A stretch of DNA of 64,000 nt from Winogradskyella thalassocola (lineage in GTDB: Bacteria; Bacteroidota; Bacteroidia; Flavobacteriales; Flavobacteriaceae): NCBI RefSeq assembly GCF_900099995.1, contig NZ_FNCZ01000003.1, forward strand, positions 269,369 to 333,368. The letters are read 5' to 3'. Every line of letters starts with the position of its first letter. Position 1 is the stretch's first letter. Below, piece by piece: positions 55,806 through 63,954 of this stretch. The position numbers and the translations under genes were made by a program. The notes under the pieces are model-generated. The model was not told the DNA's origin. It ran no database searches and saw only the letters and a program-made list of their open reading frames with translations.

Positions 55806-56405
55806 TTAATAATACAATCTGAAATCCAATAATTTGCAGGCGTTATAATGTCTATGGTGCAATTCTTCTATCACAGCAAACATATCATCATCTTCTTTAA
55901 ATAAATTAAAGAAGGCTTCATCTAGTTTTGTGCTCGCTATACCATTATAGGCATGACCATAGCCAGAAACCGCTTTGGCTCCTGTGATATCTAAAAAATA
56001 TTGTGCTTCTTCTTCGTCTAGATCCAAAATTTTGGCATTTGAAAAATGTAAAATCTTTCCGTTTAATTGGCCTTCAAAAAGTTCTGCAATTTCTTGTAAA
56101 CTATAGTAATAGTCATTTAAACAAATGTTATTGGCTTCTCCCCTAATTACCAAATAGATGATTTCATAATCCTTAAAGTTATGATCATCTAGTACCAGTG
56201 CGTTTAAGCTGTCTTCTAGGCCTTCAATGGTGTCGCAAGTTTTATATATACTAGCTATGCCATAGTTTAGGGCCAATTGCTCTAAGTTTTGTTGTGCTTC
56301 GGTTACTGTGTTGGTGTCTATATCATCTACTCCTTCTAAGCAATAAATAAAATACTCTGTTTCTGTGATCTGTTCTTGGGGTACTTGTGGTCTTTTTTCT
56401 AGCAA
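55806..56405 (-). CDS. DUF6642 family protein
   Basis: 199 residues of cytoplasmic alpha-beta composition. EYFIYCLEGVDDIDTNTVTEAQQ, then FKDYEIIYLVIRGEANNICLNDYYYSLQEIAELFEG and LHFSNAKILDLDEEEAQYFLDITGAKAVSGYG match the Bacteroidota DUF6642 family from memory. The family looks like a small Rossmann-like or caspase-like module and has no known role. It lies at the left border of the defence island. Confidence 0.8.
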   Translation of the reverse strand: MLEKRPQVPQEQITETEYFIYCLEGVDDIDTNTVTEAQQNLEQLALNYGIASIYKTCDTIEGLEDSLNALVLDDHNFKDYEIIYLVIRGEANNICLNDYYYSLQEIAELFEGQLNGKILHFSNAKILDLDEEEAQYFLDITGAKAVSGYGHAYNGIASTKLDEAFFNLFKEDDDMFAVIEELHHRHYNACKLLDFRLYY

Positions 56406-56735
56406 GCTTCTAAATTTATGCGTCGTTTGTAAAGTGCGAAATTAATAGAATGCTTTTAATCTTTTTAGTGGTTTTGTATGAAATTTTGTGAGGTCTTAAA
56501 TCGATAACAGTATAAACGTACCATTGCTGACTGTAGATGTTATTGCCGACTATATGAAAGTGTCTAGAAGTATGTTGAACTGTAAGGTTAAATGAGCCTT
56601 GTAAATATACATAAGGCAAAGCCATACTTATATACTCCACATCAAGCCAAGTTTAACTGCGTTAAAGTGTTCTTGGGCTATCTTATAATCTGTAGGTGAG
56701 ATATAATTAGATCCTGCCCTATTTGCGATAATAAT
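56406..56735. other. Gap downstream of the CBASS operon
   Basis: No convincing gene. Directly after the E2 stop (56736-56738) the same frame stays open for 35 more codons to a TAA at 56628-56630, reading IIIANRAGSNYISPTDYKIA and onward. This may be a remnant of a longer E2 C-terminus or of another gene. A 74-codon frame at 56416-56640 has improbable composition. Confidence 0.5.
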
Positions 56736-57203
56736 TTAATTTCCTTGTCTATTTACATTATGAGCGACAAATGGATGTTCCCATTTACCTGTAATATGAT
56801 ATAGTTCATAATAGATAAACCACTCTAATGCCCATGGTATTATAGTATCATGGACGTTGTTCTTTCTATGATTCCAATGAAAATTATCTATTTCAGGATG
56901 GTAAAGACATAGATTCCCTTCTATTGGGTATATGTGAATATCATCATGATACTCAATTTCTGGTTCTACCACGTATACTCTTGGAGCATTCAAACCATCA
57001 TAAATTAATTTTATGCTATACTCGTTTGATTGTTTTGTTGGCTTTACTATGCCAGTGCATACTAGTTTATTCTGTTTTATTTTACAATCTAAAAAGTTAT
57101 AATGTGATTCAATGAGCTTTTTCTCCCTAATAAGTATTAATCTTATTGGCAGATTTTGCTCACGTGATTTGAATCTGTTTTTATGAAATTTTTTAACCAC
57201 CAT
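56736..57203 (-). CDS. E2-like conjugating protein of type II CBASS
   Basis: 155 residues resembling prokaryotic ubiquitin-conjugating (E2-fold) proteins. The proposed catalytic Cys99 lies in IHIYPIEGNLCLYHP, followed by DTIIPWALEWFIYYELYHITGKWEHP, which is the conserved C-terminal part of the CBASS E2 family. In short type II CBASS, a stand-alone E2 conjugates the C-terminus of the CD-NTase to targets, priming the cyclase. No E1 or JAB gene is present. It overlaps the CD-NTase gene by 11 bases, so it is translationally coupled. Confidence 0.82.
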   Translation of the reverse strand: MVVKKFHKNRFKSREQNLPIRLILIREKKLIESHYNFLDCKIKQNKLVCTGIVKPTKQSNEYSIKLIYDGLNAPRVYVVEPEIEYHDDIHIYPIEGNLCLYHPEIDNFHWNHRKNNVHDTIIPWALEWFIYYELYHITGKWEHPFVAHNVNRQGN

Positions 57204-58209
57204 AACTTGTGTGACGTTTGTTCTTTACACCCGTAGTTTGAGAGGTTATTGCTCCAGAACTTTGCGTGTATGCTGTACTTGATAAAACTTTTTCAGAAAT
57301 GGTTTTTAAGTCAGCTTCTTTAGCATCTGTATCTTCATCTGCTCCTTCAGGAAATCTATTACCTAAATGGTTTTGCCATAATGTACTTGCAGCAAGTTGA
57401 TTTTTTGATTCTATTGCGTCTTTCGCATCTTTAATAAAAGCCTCAAGTGCATCCTTAAAGTTTGATTTTTGCTCATATGTTAATTTTTTACATACATCAT
57501 CAAATGGTGTTACTGGCATTTTTAAAGACCAACTATAACTAATATCATCTCGGATTTTTTTAAGTAATTCATACAATGCAATATCATCACGCTCATTAAT
57601 ATTTAGAAGGCTTACTGCCCATATGCTAAATGCCAAACCTGAAGGGAATTTTCCTTTTTTATTGTCCGACCAAGCCTTTAAATATTTAATAATGCGTTTT
57701 AATTGCGGCAAGTCATCTGAGCTTTGGTTATTAAACCAGTCGTAAAAATCTTTCGGGTCACTTTCTTCCCAACCATTATAGCGGGTGGCTAACCTTGGGT
57801 GACTATGTTCGTTTGTGTTATAATGATATACAGGGATATCAATATGAAAATCACCTTTATATACAACCCTAATACATTTACTCTTTTTAGAAGGTGTTGT
57901 AGTAGTAATATCTTCTACAGCTTTAAATACTTGATCCATAACTGTAGCGGCTGTAACTTCTGAATCTACCATTTTAAAATATACACCCAAATCCATATCA
58001 CAAGTATCATCATCAGTACGTATGATTGTGTCCATTTTATAAGATCCTTGAATCCACGTACCTGTAAAACTGTACTTAGATTTATCTTTAAAATACTCTG
58101 TAATCTTAGTTTTAATATTCTCTCTTGCTGTCTTCATCCTCTTAATTTTTGAGGATGTTAATTTTAGTTTGTTATTATAATCTAAAAACAGCTTATTGCA
58201 ATTTGCCAT
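57193..58209 (-). CDS. CD-NTase (cGAS-like cyclase) of CBASS
   Basis: 338 residues from MANCNKLFLDYNNKLKL. The nucleotidyltransferase core has the GS motif WIQGSYKM (GS 55-56), the catalytic pair DMD at 71-73 and the third Asp124 in GDFHIDIPVY, so all three metal ligands are intact. The C-terminal half is helical (OAS1-C-like). The chain ends TSYGG; a C-terminal Gly is needed for conjugation in type II CBASS. A frame open to 58302 would overlap the phospholipase by 74 bases, so the ATG at 58209 (19 bases after that stop) is preferred. It should make a cyclic oligonucleotide on phage infection. Confidence 0.88.
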   Translation of the reverse strand: MANCNKLFLDYNNKLKLTSSKIKRMKTARENIKTKITEYFKDKSKYSFTGTWIQGSYKMDTIIRTDDDTCDMDLGVYFKMVDSEVTAATVMDQVFKAVEDITTTTPSKKSKCIRVVYKGDFHIDIPVYHYNTNEHSHPRLATRYNGWEESDPKDFYDWFNNQSSDDLPQLKRIIKYLKAWSDNKKGKFPSGLAFSIWAVSLLNINERDDIALYELLKKIRDDISYSWSLKMPVTPFDDVCKKLTYEQKSNFKDALEAFIKDAKDAIESKNQLAASTLWQNHLGNRFPEGADEDTDAKEADLKTISEKVLSSTAYTQSSGAITSQTTGVKNKRHTSYGG

Positions 58210-58228
58210 ATCGTTTATTTTTAAATGT

Positions 58229-59284
58229 TCATTTTTTGTTAATTGATGGATAATCATTCCTCCTACTACTACTTTTAATACTTGTGATAATAGATTGCCC
58301 ATGATTTTGATATTTGTTGCTTGCCATGCTCATTAGCTTTTCTAGCTTAATTTTTTTATTAGAATCCATAGCTATTTTAAAACTACTTGGCAATTCTTCT
58401 TGTATGCGATAATATTCAAACACTTTATTTTTAATACTGCCTGTGCCACCAGCATAAATACTACACAAATCGTGTACATGTCTTGATTGTGCTTGCATCA
58501 TTAAGTCTAAAATTCTAATTTTTGATATCCAATACATTTTACCAAATGCTTTTCCAAACCAACCGAACAATACTTTAGAACGCGTCTCATTATATGTTGT
58601 TTGTCCTGTGCCAATAGAATATAACTCAATGTCATTGTAAGCGATTTGTAACGCACAATGCGCCTCTGTTAATCCAATAAGAGCTGGATTATTTGCGAAT
58701 ACTCCTCCATCAACACGCATTAAAAATTCTTCTTTATCCTTACCTTCATTAACTTTGTAATGATTAGAGTAAGGATTAAAATAAGTAGGTGCTGCAGCTG
58801 TTGCCATTGCTACTTGGTATGCTGGAATATGTAAATCAGTTACATAAGAATCTTTATGAGGTGTTTTAAAAACTTTAGGTTTTGCATTTATAAGGTCATA
58901 TCCAGTAATGCAGACTCTTGTGCATAAATCTGAAATAAGAGGTTCTATGCCATTATTTGCCTCCTTAAACTTTGTTCTTATTAGCTCTTCAAGTTTTGTA
59001 TTGTTATATTTTGCTCTTCTCAATCCAAAACGCCATCTCCTATATAATGATGGGAAAATTAATTTTCTATTATCTACGTAAAGATTCTGGATATCGGAAG
59101 CTGGAATTTTTAGTGCTAGAGCTAAAGCAAGTATTCCTCCTGTTGATGTACCACAAATTAAATCGAAATGATCAGCTATAGGTTCACCTATACTAGCTTC
59201 AAGTTTTGATAAAAATCTAGCAGGATATACGCCTCTTATTCCCCCTCCATCAATTGATAATATTTTAAATTTCTTCTGATTCAC
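58229..59284 (-). CDS. capV: CapV-like patatin phospholipase (CBASS effector)
   Basis: 351 residues. The patatin signature is complete: oxyanion loop DGGGIRG (12-18), nucleophile Ser47 in GTSTG (45-49), and catalytic Asp192 in VDGGVFANNP. CapV phospholipases are switched on by the cyclic nucleotide made by the neighbouring CD-NTase and destroy the inner membrane of infected cells. The start is GTG directly after the TAA of the 43-aa gene (TAAGTG), implying coupled translation. The last residues overlap nothing if the CD-NTase starts at 58209. Confidence 0.9.
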   Translation of the reverse strand: MNQKKFKILSIDGGGIRGVYPARFLSKLEASIGEPIADHFDLICGTSTGGILALALALKIPASDIQNLYVDNRKLIFPSLYRRWRFGLRRAKYNNTKLEELIRTKFKEANNGIEPLISDLCTRVCITGYDLINAKPKVFKTPHKDSYVTDLHIPAYQVAMATAAAPTYFNPYSNHYKVNEGKDKEEFLMRVDGGVFANNPALIGLTEAHCALQIAYNDIELYSIGTGQTTYNETRSKVLFGWFGKAFGKMYWISKIRILDLMMQAQSRHVHDLCSIYAGGTGSIKNKVFEYYRIQEELPSSFKIAMDSNKKIKLEKLMSMASNKYQNHGQSIITSIKSSSRRNDYPSINKK

Positions 59285-59416
59285 TTATTTTCTTTTTTTT
59301 ATTCTTCCAACTTTTATAGTTTCAATAACTGTTGTTTTTGGTCTTCTCTTTGCTTCTTTGATAGTGATAAACTGTCCAGTTCCTGCATCTCTACCTCTTT
59401 TACTTTGTCTTGCCAT
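59285..59416 (-). CDS. 43-aa basic protein upstream of capV
   Basis: The frame reads MARQSKRGRDAGTGQFITIK then EAKRRPKTTVIETIKVGRIKKRK. It is strongly basic (about a third Lys/Arg). It stops with TAA exactly adjacent to the GTG of capV and starts 5 bases after the DUF3892 stop. The RDAGTGxF...EAKRRPxTTVxE pattern looks like small conserved proteins seen elsewhere with unknown role (recollection). Too short for many gene finders. Role in CBASS unknown; could be an inhibitor, activator or just a coupling cistron. Confidence 0.75.
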   Translation of the reverse strand: MARQSKRGRDAGTGQFITIKEAKRRPKTTVIETIKVGRIKKRK

Positions 59417-59421
59417 AATAA

Positions 59422-59739
59422 TTAACTTCTTATTGGTTTCATGTTTAATGAGTTATCTAAATTATCTTTAACCGTTGCATTTGCTACAGTTCTAAGAAAT
59501 TCTCGTCCATTATTCGAGACATAGGTTACTTTTGCTCCAATTGACCAATTTGGATATCCCCAGGTTATAGTTTTTATTAAGAATTTTTGCTTGAGTAATT
59601 TTATTACTGTTTGTTCGTCAGTTTTGTCTCCAAATTTGAAAGAATTATCGTCGTTAACTTTATGAAGTAATACGTGTGTTATGTTATCATTAACATCTTT
59701 CCAAACACCTGAAATGAAAAAGTTTGCAAGTTTTGCCAT
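59422..59739 (-). CDS. DUF3892 protein
   Basis: 105 residues. The core NFFISGVWKDVNDNITHVLLHKVNDDNSFKFGDKTDEQTVIKLLKQ fits the small DUF3892 domain, predicted beta-rich with unknown role and frequent in mobile and defence contexts. It is the first gene after the inverted repeat at 59770 and therefore probably the first of the CBASS operon. Confidence 0.75.
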   Translation of the reverse strand: MAKLANFFISGVWKDVNDNITHVLLHKVNDDNSFKFGDKTDEQTVIKLLKQKFLIKTITWGYPNWSIGAKVTYVSNNGREFLRTVANATVKDNLDNSLNMKPIRS

Positions 59740-59769
59740 CTTTATATATGTTTAAATTATCTTTTTTTT

Positions 59770-59793
59770 AATAGTTCATACATTCAAACTATT
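59770..59793. promoter_or_regulatory. Inverted repeat at the CBASS operon promoter
   Basis: AATAGTT-10 bases-AACTATT lies 31 bases upstream of the DUF3892 start and 64 bases after the WYL gene. A second inverted repeat, ACGCA-N7-TGCGT, is at 59820-59836. Either could be an operator for the WYL regulator. Confidence 0.5.
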
Positions 59794-59856
59794 TAACGAT
59801 ACAAATAAACAACCACATGACGCACTCTATTTGCGTGATGAAAAAAAATATAAATT

Positions 59857-60846
59857 TTAGTATTTTTTAAGGGTATTATTAAGCATTTCTTTAATTCTCA
59901 AACGAAGACTTTCTGGCTCTAAAACCTTAACAGAACTTCCATAGCTTAATATTTTGGAGTGTAATTCATGAAATGGAACTACTTTAAAAGAAAAAGTCAA
60001 TTTACCGTTTTCTTCTTTTATTAATTCTTGTGATTTATGAATTGGGGATGAAAGCAAGTATTTACCTCTCCAAGCATCAAATTCCAATATAACATCCTCC
60101 ACTTCTCCGTCAGGTACTGAAATACCAAAGGCATGATTAAAGTATTTATCAGAATCAAAGCCTGTTATTTCTTCACAATCGACGTCAGTCAATTCAAAAT
60201 TTATTATTCTATCAAGGGCAAAAATTGTTACAAATTCTTTTCCTTCTATTTTACCTATTAAGTACCACAAGTGGTCATACTCCTTTAATAAAATGGGGGT
60301 TACTGTATGATTCTTTATTTCTTCTGAATTATGCTTTTTATAATCAAAATTGAATTTAAAATTAGTGTCAAAACCAGCTATAATTTCTGGGATTAATTCA
60401 CTTCCTTGAAATTTGGGGAAGTTTTCAGGTTGTATAATTATTCTCTTGGATGCCTTTTGTTGACTAGCTTCAATCTTAACTGCATCTACGACCTTATCTA
60501 TTGCATTCGTGAAATCCTTAAAAATTCCTATATCTTTATAATGTGCTATATTCTTTGTATAAAATAATAAAGCATTTAGTTCATCATTTTTTAATTCTAT
60601 TGCTGGAAATATATCGTCAACATCATCTGGATAATAATATGCTTTTTTTTGATTAGAATATTTGATTGGTGCATGTAATTCCAATTGCATATCTCTTATA
60701 TCTTTATTAATTGTAGTAGATCCAACTGAAATATCGTGTCTTTCATAAAGTCTATCAATTATGTCATTAGTCTTAACATAATCCTTATCCCTTAATAGGC
60801 TATCAATAAGTCGATGTCTTATATAAGCATTTTTATTTCTAGGCAT
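59857..60846 (-). CDS. HTH-WYL transcriptional regulator (CapW-like position)
   Basis: 329 residues. An N-terminal winged helix (YIRHRLIDSLLRDKDYVKTNDIIDRLYERHDISVGSTTINKDIRDM), a central WYL domain (TPILLKEYDHLWYLIGKIEGKEFVTIFALDRI, about 188-219) and a C-terminal WCX-like domain. WYL regulators named CapW silence CBASS operons until phage or DNA damage signals appear. It overlaps the DUF2779 gene by 8 bases, so it is co-transcribed with that nuclease rather than divergently from the CBASS genes. Self-regulation and control of the downstream CBASS promoter is inference. Confidence 0.85.
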   Translation of the reverse strand: MPRNKNAYIRHRLIDSLLRDKDYVKTNDIIDRLYERHDISVGSTTINKDIRDMQLELHAPIKYSNQKKAYYYPDDVDDIFPAIELKNDELNALLFYTKNIAHYKDIGIFKDFTNAIDKVVDAVKIEASQQKASKRIIIQPENFPKFQGSELIPEIIAGFDTNFKFNFDYKKHNSEEIKNHTVTPILLKEYDHLWYLIGKIEGKEFVTIFALDRIINFELTDVDCEEITGFDSDKYFNHAFGISVPDGEVEDVILEFDAWRGKYLLSSPIHKSQELIKEENGKLTFSFKVVPFHELHSKILSYGSSVKVLEPESLRLRIKEMLNNTLKKY

Positions 60847-62800
60847 AAACTAATTCTTTAAAGTGTTCATAAACCATTACCATAGCTAAAGTATCCAACT
60901 CACAATATTTTAATAAAGCAGCACTCAATTCGTCGATTTCTATTTGAGTCATATCTGTATATTGCATCTTGCTATATGTTGTCATTGCTGCACCACCATC
61001 AGCTATTCCATCAATTTCAGAAAGAGTATTCTCAATTTCATCTTCAGTCCAGTTTTCAAAAACAGGAGGTAATACTTTGTATGGGTTTAATAAATTTTCT
61101 TTTTCTTGTTTTAGCCATACATGATCATCGGTGAAATTTTTACTCGTTAAATTTATTTGACCTATTGGTTGAGAATATTTATTTAATAAAAAAGGACTAG
61201 AATTGATTGAAGCTGGCAAAACTTCTTTTAAAGAATTAGAACCATTGGTTAGAGGGTTATAATAATAACGTTTTTCAATGTCCCATAAATCTACCATATC
61301 TCTTTTTCCAGACCACTGAATTGCACTATCCTTTTTGGAATGTGAAATCGTTTTAATAAAATTCATTAAATCTTCTTTATCTTTTTCATTAGAAGCTAAT
61401 AACTGTATGTAAATAGCATTTAAAATTGTATTCTCATGATGAGAGTATCTAAAAATGGTACCTTCATCACTACTCAAAGCGTTCCTTAATTCTCTAATAA
61501 ATTTGTAGTTTGGAAACTCTCCAATTGTATTATTAATGTATTCATTGGCATGCTCTATTTTTCCATTTTTATGATAAATATGATGAGAAAATTGGAATGC
61601 AACTTGTTCATACGGCTTAAGGCCCTTATTAAATGGTAAAGCAGAGGTACTTGTTTCAAAATCAATAAAGTGTAATGGAAATTTCCATTTTTCAAATTCA
61701 TTATTTAGTCCTTCTTTATCAACATAAATTGAAGAATCTTGATTTACTTCTTTCTTTATTTGTAGCCATTGTCGATTAGAGGTTGTAAGTTTTTCTGCTT
61801 CTATTTTTAGACCTATATTATCTTCTGTCAAATCCTTTTTAAAAATTATACCTTCTTGAAATAATTTGTTGCCTTTTCTAAAATCATATATATTAAATAT
61901 ATTAGGTTGCTTAAATTCATATTCTCCCCATTTATGTTGCTTAAAAAAGCACTCTTTAAAGCCGGATTTTAATTTTGTGTCAGTCTCATCTGTTAATTTA
62001 AACTCGCATTTCTTGCAAGAACTATATGAAGTTGGCCAATTAGCATAAGTGTTATTTACATACAAATCTTTGAATAGTTCAATAGATTCTTGAAAGGTTA
62101 AATTTGCGTGGTACTGATATTTATTCGACTCAATTTCATCTATAATTTGTGTAACATTTTTTCTCTCTAAAACTGAATTCCCTATCTGCTCTACTTTATC
62201 AACTTTGTTAATTATACCAGTTCGATTATTTCCTTTTTTAGTAATCCTAAACGATTGATTTAATCCATCAAGACTTGCTGTTTTGGATTTATCAGCCATC
62301 ATTATAAAAGATTCTATTTTCCAGTTAGGATAACATAATTGCATAACATACTTTTGAAACGCAACATCAAATAAATAAGGTTTCCAACCTGCGACCATTC
62401 CTCCTTTTTTACCAATAAATAGATAATCATCATCTGGTAAAAATGATTTAGACTTTACTTCAATTAATTCAATAACATCTCCTTTTTTTACTAGAATATC
62501 TGTTTTTATATATAATCCTTCAACTAAAAAAGCGGCTTCATAAATTATTACATTCTCTTGTTTTAAAAGATTTTGAGTTAGGTTCCATGCTTTTTCATAT
62601 TCCCAAGTGTCTTCATCTATCAGTATGCCACCTGGGAAATGCATTCTTGCAAGTTCCTCAACTTGAAAACCGCCTTGAGCTAATGCTTCTAAAAAGGTGT
62701 CTTCTTTTTTAATATTGGCATATTCTTTATTACCAGTATAAAAAAGTTTATTTGGACATTCTAACCCAAGTTTGAATCTTGATTTTGATAATACTCTCAT
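60839..62800 (-). CDS. DUF2779 nuclease (Cas4-like + RNase H-like)
   Basis: 653 residues from MRVLSKSRFKLGLECPNKLF. The N-terminal half resembles Cas4/RecB-type PD-(D/E)XK nucleases: Cys15 in LECPNKLFY, the D...ExK motif in IKTDILVKKGDVIELIEVKSKS, and later cysteines in YSSCKKCEFK and KECFFKQ that would complete a four-Cys Fe-S cluster. The C-terminal half begins HFIDFETSTSAL, an RNase H-fold (3'-5' exonuclease-like) start, and fits DUF2779 (TM0106 type). A frame upstream to 62854 would cross a 14-bp palindrome, so 62800 is preferred. It heads the DUF2779-WYL operon. Confidence 0.85.
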   Translation of the reverse strand: MRVLSKSRFKLGLECPNKLFYTGNKEYANIKKEDTFLEALAQGGFQVEELARMHFPGGILIDEDTWEYEKAWNLTQNLLKQENVIIYEAAFLVEGLYIKTDILVKKGDVIELIEVKSKSFLPDDDYLFIGKKGGMVAGWKPYLFDVAFQKYVMQLCYPNWKIESFIMMADKSKTASLDGLNQSFRITKKGNNRTGIINKVDKVEQIGNSVLERKNVTQIIDEIESNKYQYHANLTFQESIELFKDLYVNNTYANWPTSYSSCKKCEFKLTDETDTKLKSGFKECFFKQHKWGEYEFKQPNIFNIYDFRKGNKLFQEGIIFKKDLTEDNIGLKIEAEKLTTSNRQWLQIKKEVNQDSSIYVDKEGLNNEFEKWKFPLHFIDFETSTSALPFNKGLKPYEQVAFQFSHHIYHKNGKIEHANEYINNTIGEFPNYKFIRELRNALSSDEGTIFRYSHHENTILNAIYIQLLASNEKDKEDLMNFIKTISHSKKDSAIQWSGKRDMVDLWDIEKRYYYNPLTNGSNSLKEVLPASINSSPFLLNKYSQPIGQINLTSKNFTDDHVWLKQEKENLLNPYKVLPPVFENWTEDEIENTLSEIDGIADGGAAMTTYSKMQYTDMTQIEIDELSAALLKYCELDTLAMVMVYEHFKELVYA

Positions 62801-62823
62801 AATTTTGGATACAGATAATTGGC

Positions 62824-62837
62824 ATTGTCTAGACAAT
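62824..62837. promoter_or_regulatory. 14-bp perfect palindrome before DUF2779 gene
   Basis: ATTGTCTAGACAAT is a perfect palindrome 23 bases upstream of the DUF2779 start. It has operator-like size and place and may bind the WYL regulator encoded two genes on. Confidence 0.6.
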
Positions 62838-62854
62838 AAGTAAGATATGCACAT

Positions 62855-63430
62855 TAATATAGGGGAGTATTCAAATATAATATAATTTGTAGTAAGTAAC
62901 TTTATGGGAAACCGTAAACGACTGAAAATAAGTCATTATAAAAGCCTTTCCACATATACTAAACTATTATATATGCTTCGTGAAAAGAGTGTTTATTCTA
63001 AAATTCATAACCCTATAACCATCTACTCTTCTCGTTTAGCTATTCACTCCAACTCAAAAATCAAAGCCGAACGGTATTCGCTATCTATAAACCCAGCAAA
63101 TCTACCAGAACCAAATAAGTGTCCATTAGAAAAGTCTATTCTTAATTTTTTAGAAGGCTCTCGATACATCCCGAACAAAAAAGTCGGGACATTCGAACTG
63201 ACGCAACGATTCTCGATACATTTCTTAATTCTTCGTTACACTTCGCATTAAGAAACACTCGAACTGACGTAGTGGGTTAACAAGTTGATATATCTAAATA
63301 ATCAGAGTAACTTTACAGGTATAGACGAGAGATTTATCATAACATCTTTCAGAAAAATGACGTCATTGGTCTGTAATGTTTGTAGGTCTTTAGAAAACGA
63401 TTATCTTCACTATTCCCTATACGTTGTACC
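62855..63430. other. Gap at right border of the defence island
   Basis: About 575 bases without a trustworthy gene. A 115-codon plus-strand frame (62904-63251) exists, but its last 35 codons are a translation of the repeat at 63152-63270 and the rest has low-complexity basic composition; probably spurious. Confidence 0.55.
63152..63270. repeat. Double palindromic repeat element
   Basis: Two adjacent copies of TCTCGATACA ... TCGAACTGACG. The first encloses a CCCGA/TCGGG hairpin, the second a TTCTTAAT-type hairpin. The first copy and the preceding TTTTTTAGAAGG match 63902-63954. Confidence 0.75.
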
Positions 63431-63868
63431 ATGACCAACCCTATTACCTCCATAAACGTCGTTGATTTAGATGGTGTTCCTGTAGATTTGATGCAAGTCT
63501 ATAAACACAAGATTCTGTTGCTAATTATTTATAATAATGATTGTTTAGGTTGCACAGGGCGCGCTATTCCGTTGGCTTATGAGTTTCAACAAACCTTTCC
63601 TATTATACAAGTTGTAGGGATTCATGCGGATTTTCCGGGTAGAATAGGTACCAAAGCGAATATCAAAAGTATTTTTACTAGTGGTGACATTCCGTTTCCT
63701 ATTTATATAGATAAGAATCATCACGTATTTGATCAATTTCAATCTGAAGGGACACCACAATGGGTTTTACTTTCTGAAGATGGTGTGCTGTATCGTTCAA
63801 TTTTTGGTTCTCAAGGAAATGCTAAAAACCGTTTGTTTTATGCTTTAGAAAGTCTTGTGGAAAAATAG
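63431..63868 (+). CDS. Thioredoxin-like (redoxin) protein
   Basis: 145 residues with a thioredoxin fold. CLGCTGRAIPLAYEF holds a CxxC redox pair (about residues 38-41) in the TlpA/redoxin position; TPQWVLLSEDGVLYRSIFG has the cis-Pro. No signal peptide is seen, so it is likely cytoplasmic. It may reduce protein thiols or peroxides. Isolated between repeat elements. Confidence 0.87.
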   Translation: MTNPITSINVVDLDGVPVDLMQVYKHKILLLIIYNNDCLGCTGRAIPLAYEFQQTFPIIQVVGIHADFPGRIGTKANIKSIFTSGDIPFPIYIDKNHHVFDQFQSEGTPQWVLLSEDGVLYRSIFGSQGNAKNRLFYALESLVEK

Positions 63869-63901
63869 ATTATGTACTGTATAGTTTGTGATCTGTTTTT
63901 T

Positions 63902-63954
63902 TAGAAGGTTCTCGATACATCCCGACTAAAGGGTCGGGACACTCGAACTGACAT
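63902..63954. repeat. Palindromic repeat element
   Basis: TTCTCGATACATCCCGACTA then AAGGGTCGGGACACTCGAACTGAC: a hairpin CCCGAC/GTCGGG inside the same frame sequence as at 63152. The remaining 45 bases to the window end show no gene. Confidence 0.75.

Noticed and set aside
56416..56640. 74-codon reverse-strand frame
   Set aside because: Composition unlike neighbouring proteins, no domain; overlaps the end of the in-frame stretch after E2.
58210..58302. Longer CD-NTase start
   Set aside because: Would overlap capV by 74 bases; family N-termini match the ATG at 58209.
62904..63251. 115-codon plus-strand open frame
   Set aside because: The C-terminal third is a translation of the palindromic repeat and the rest has atypical composition.
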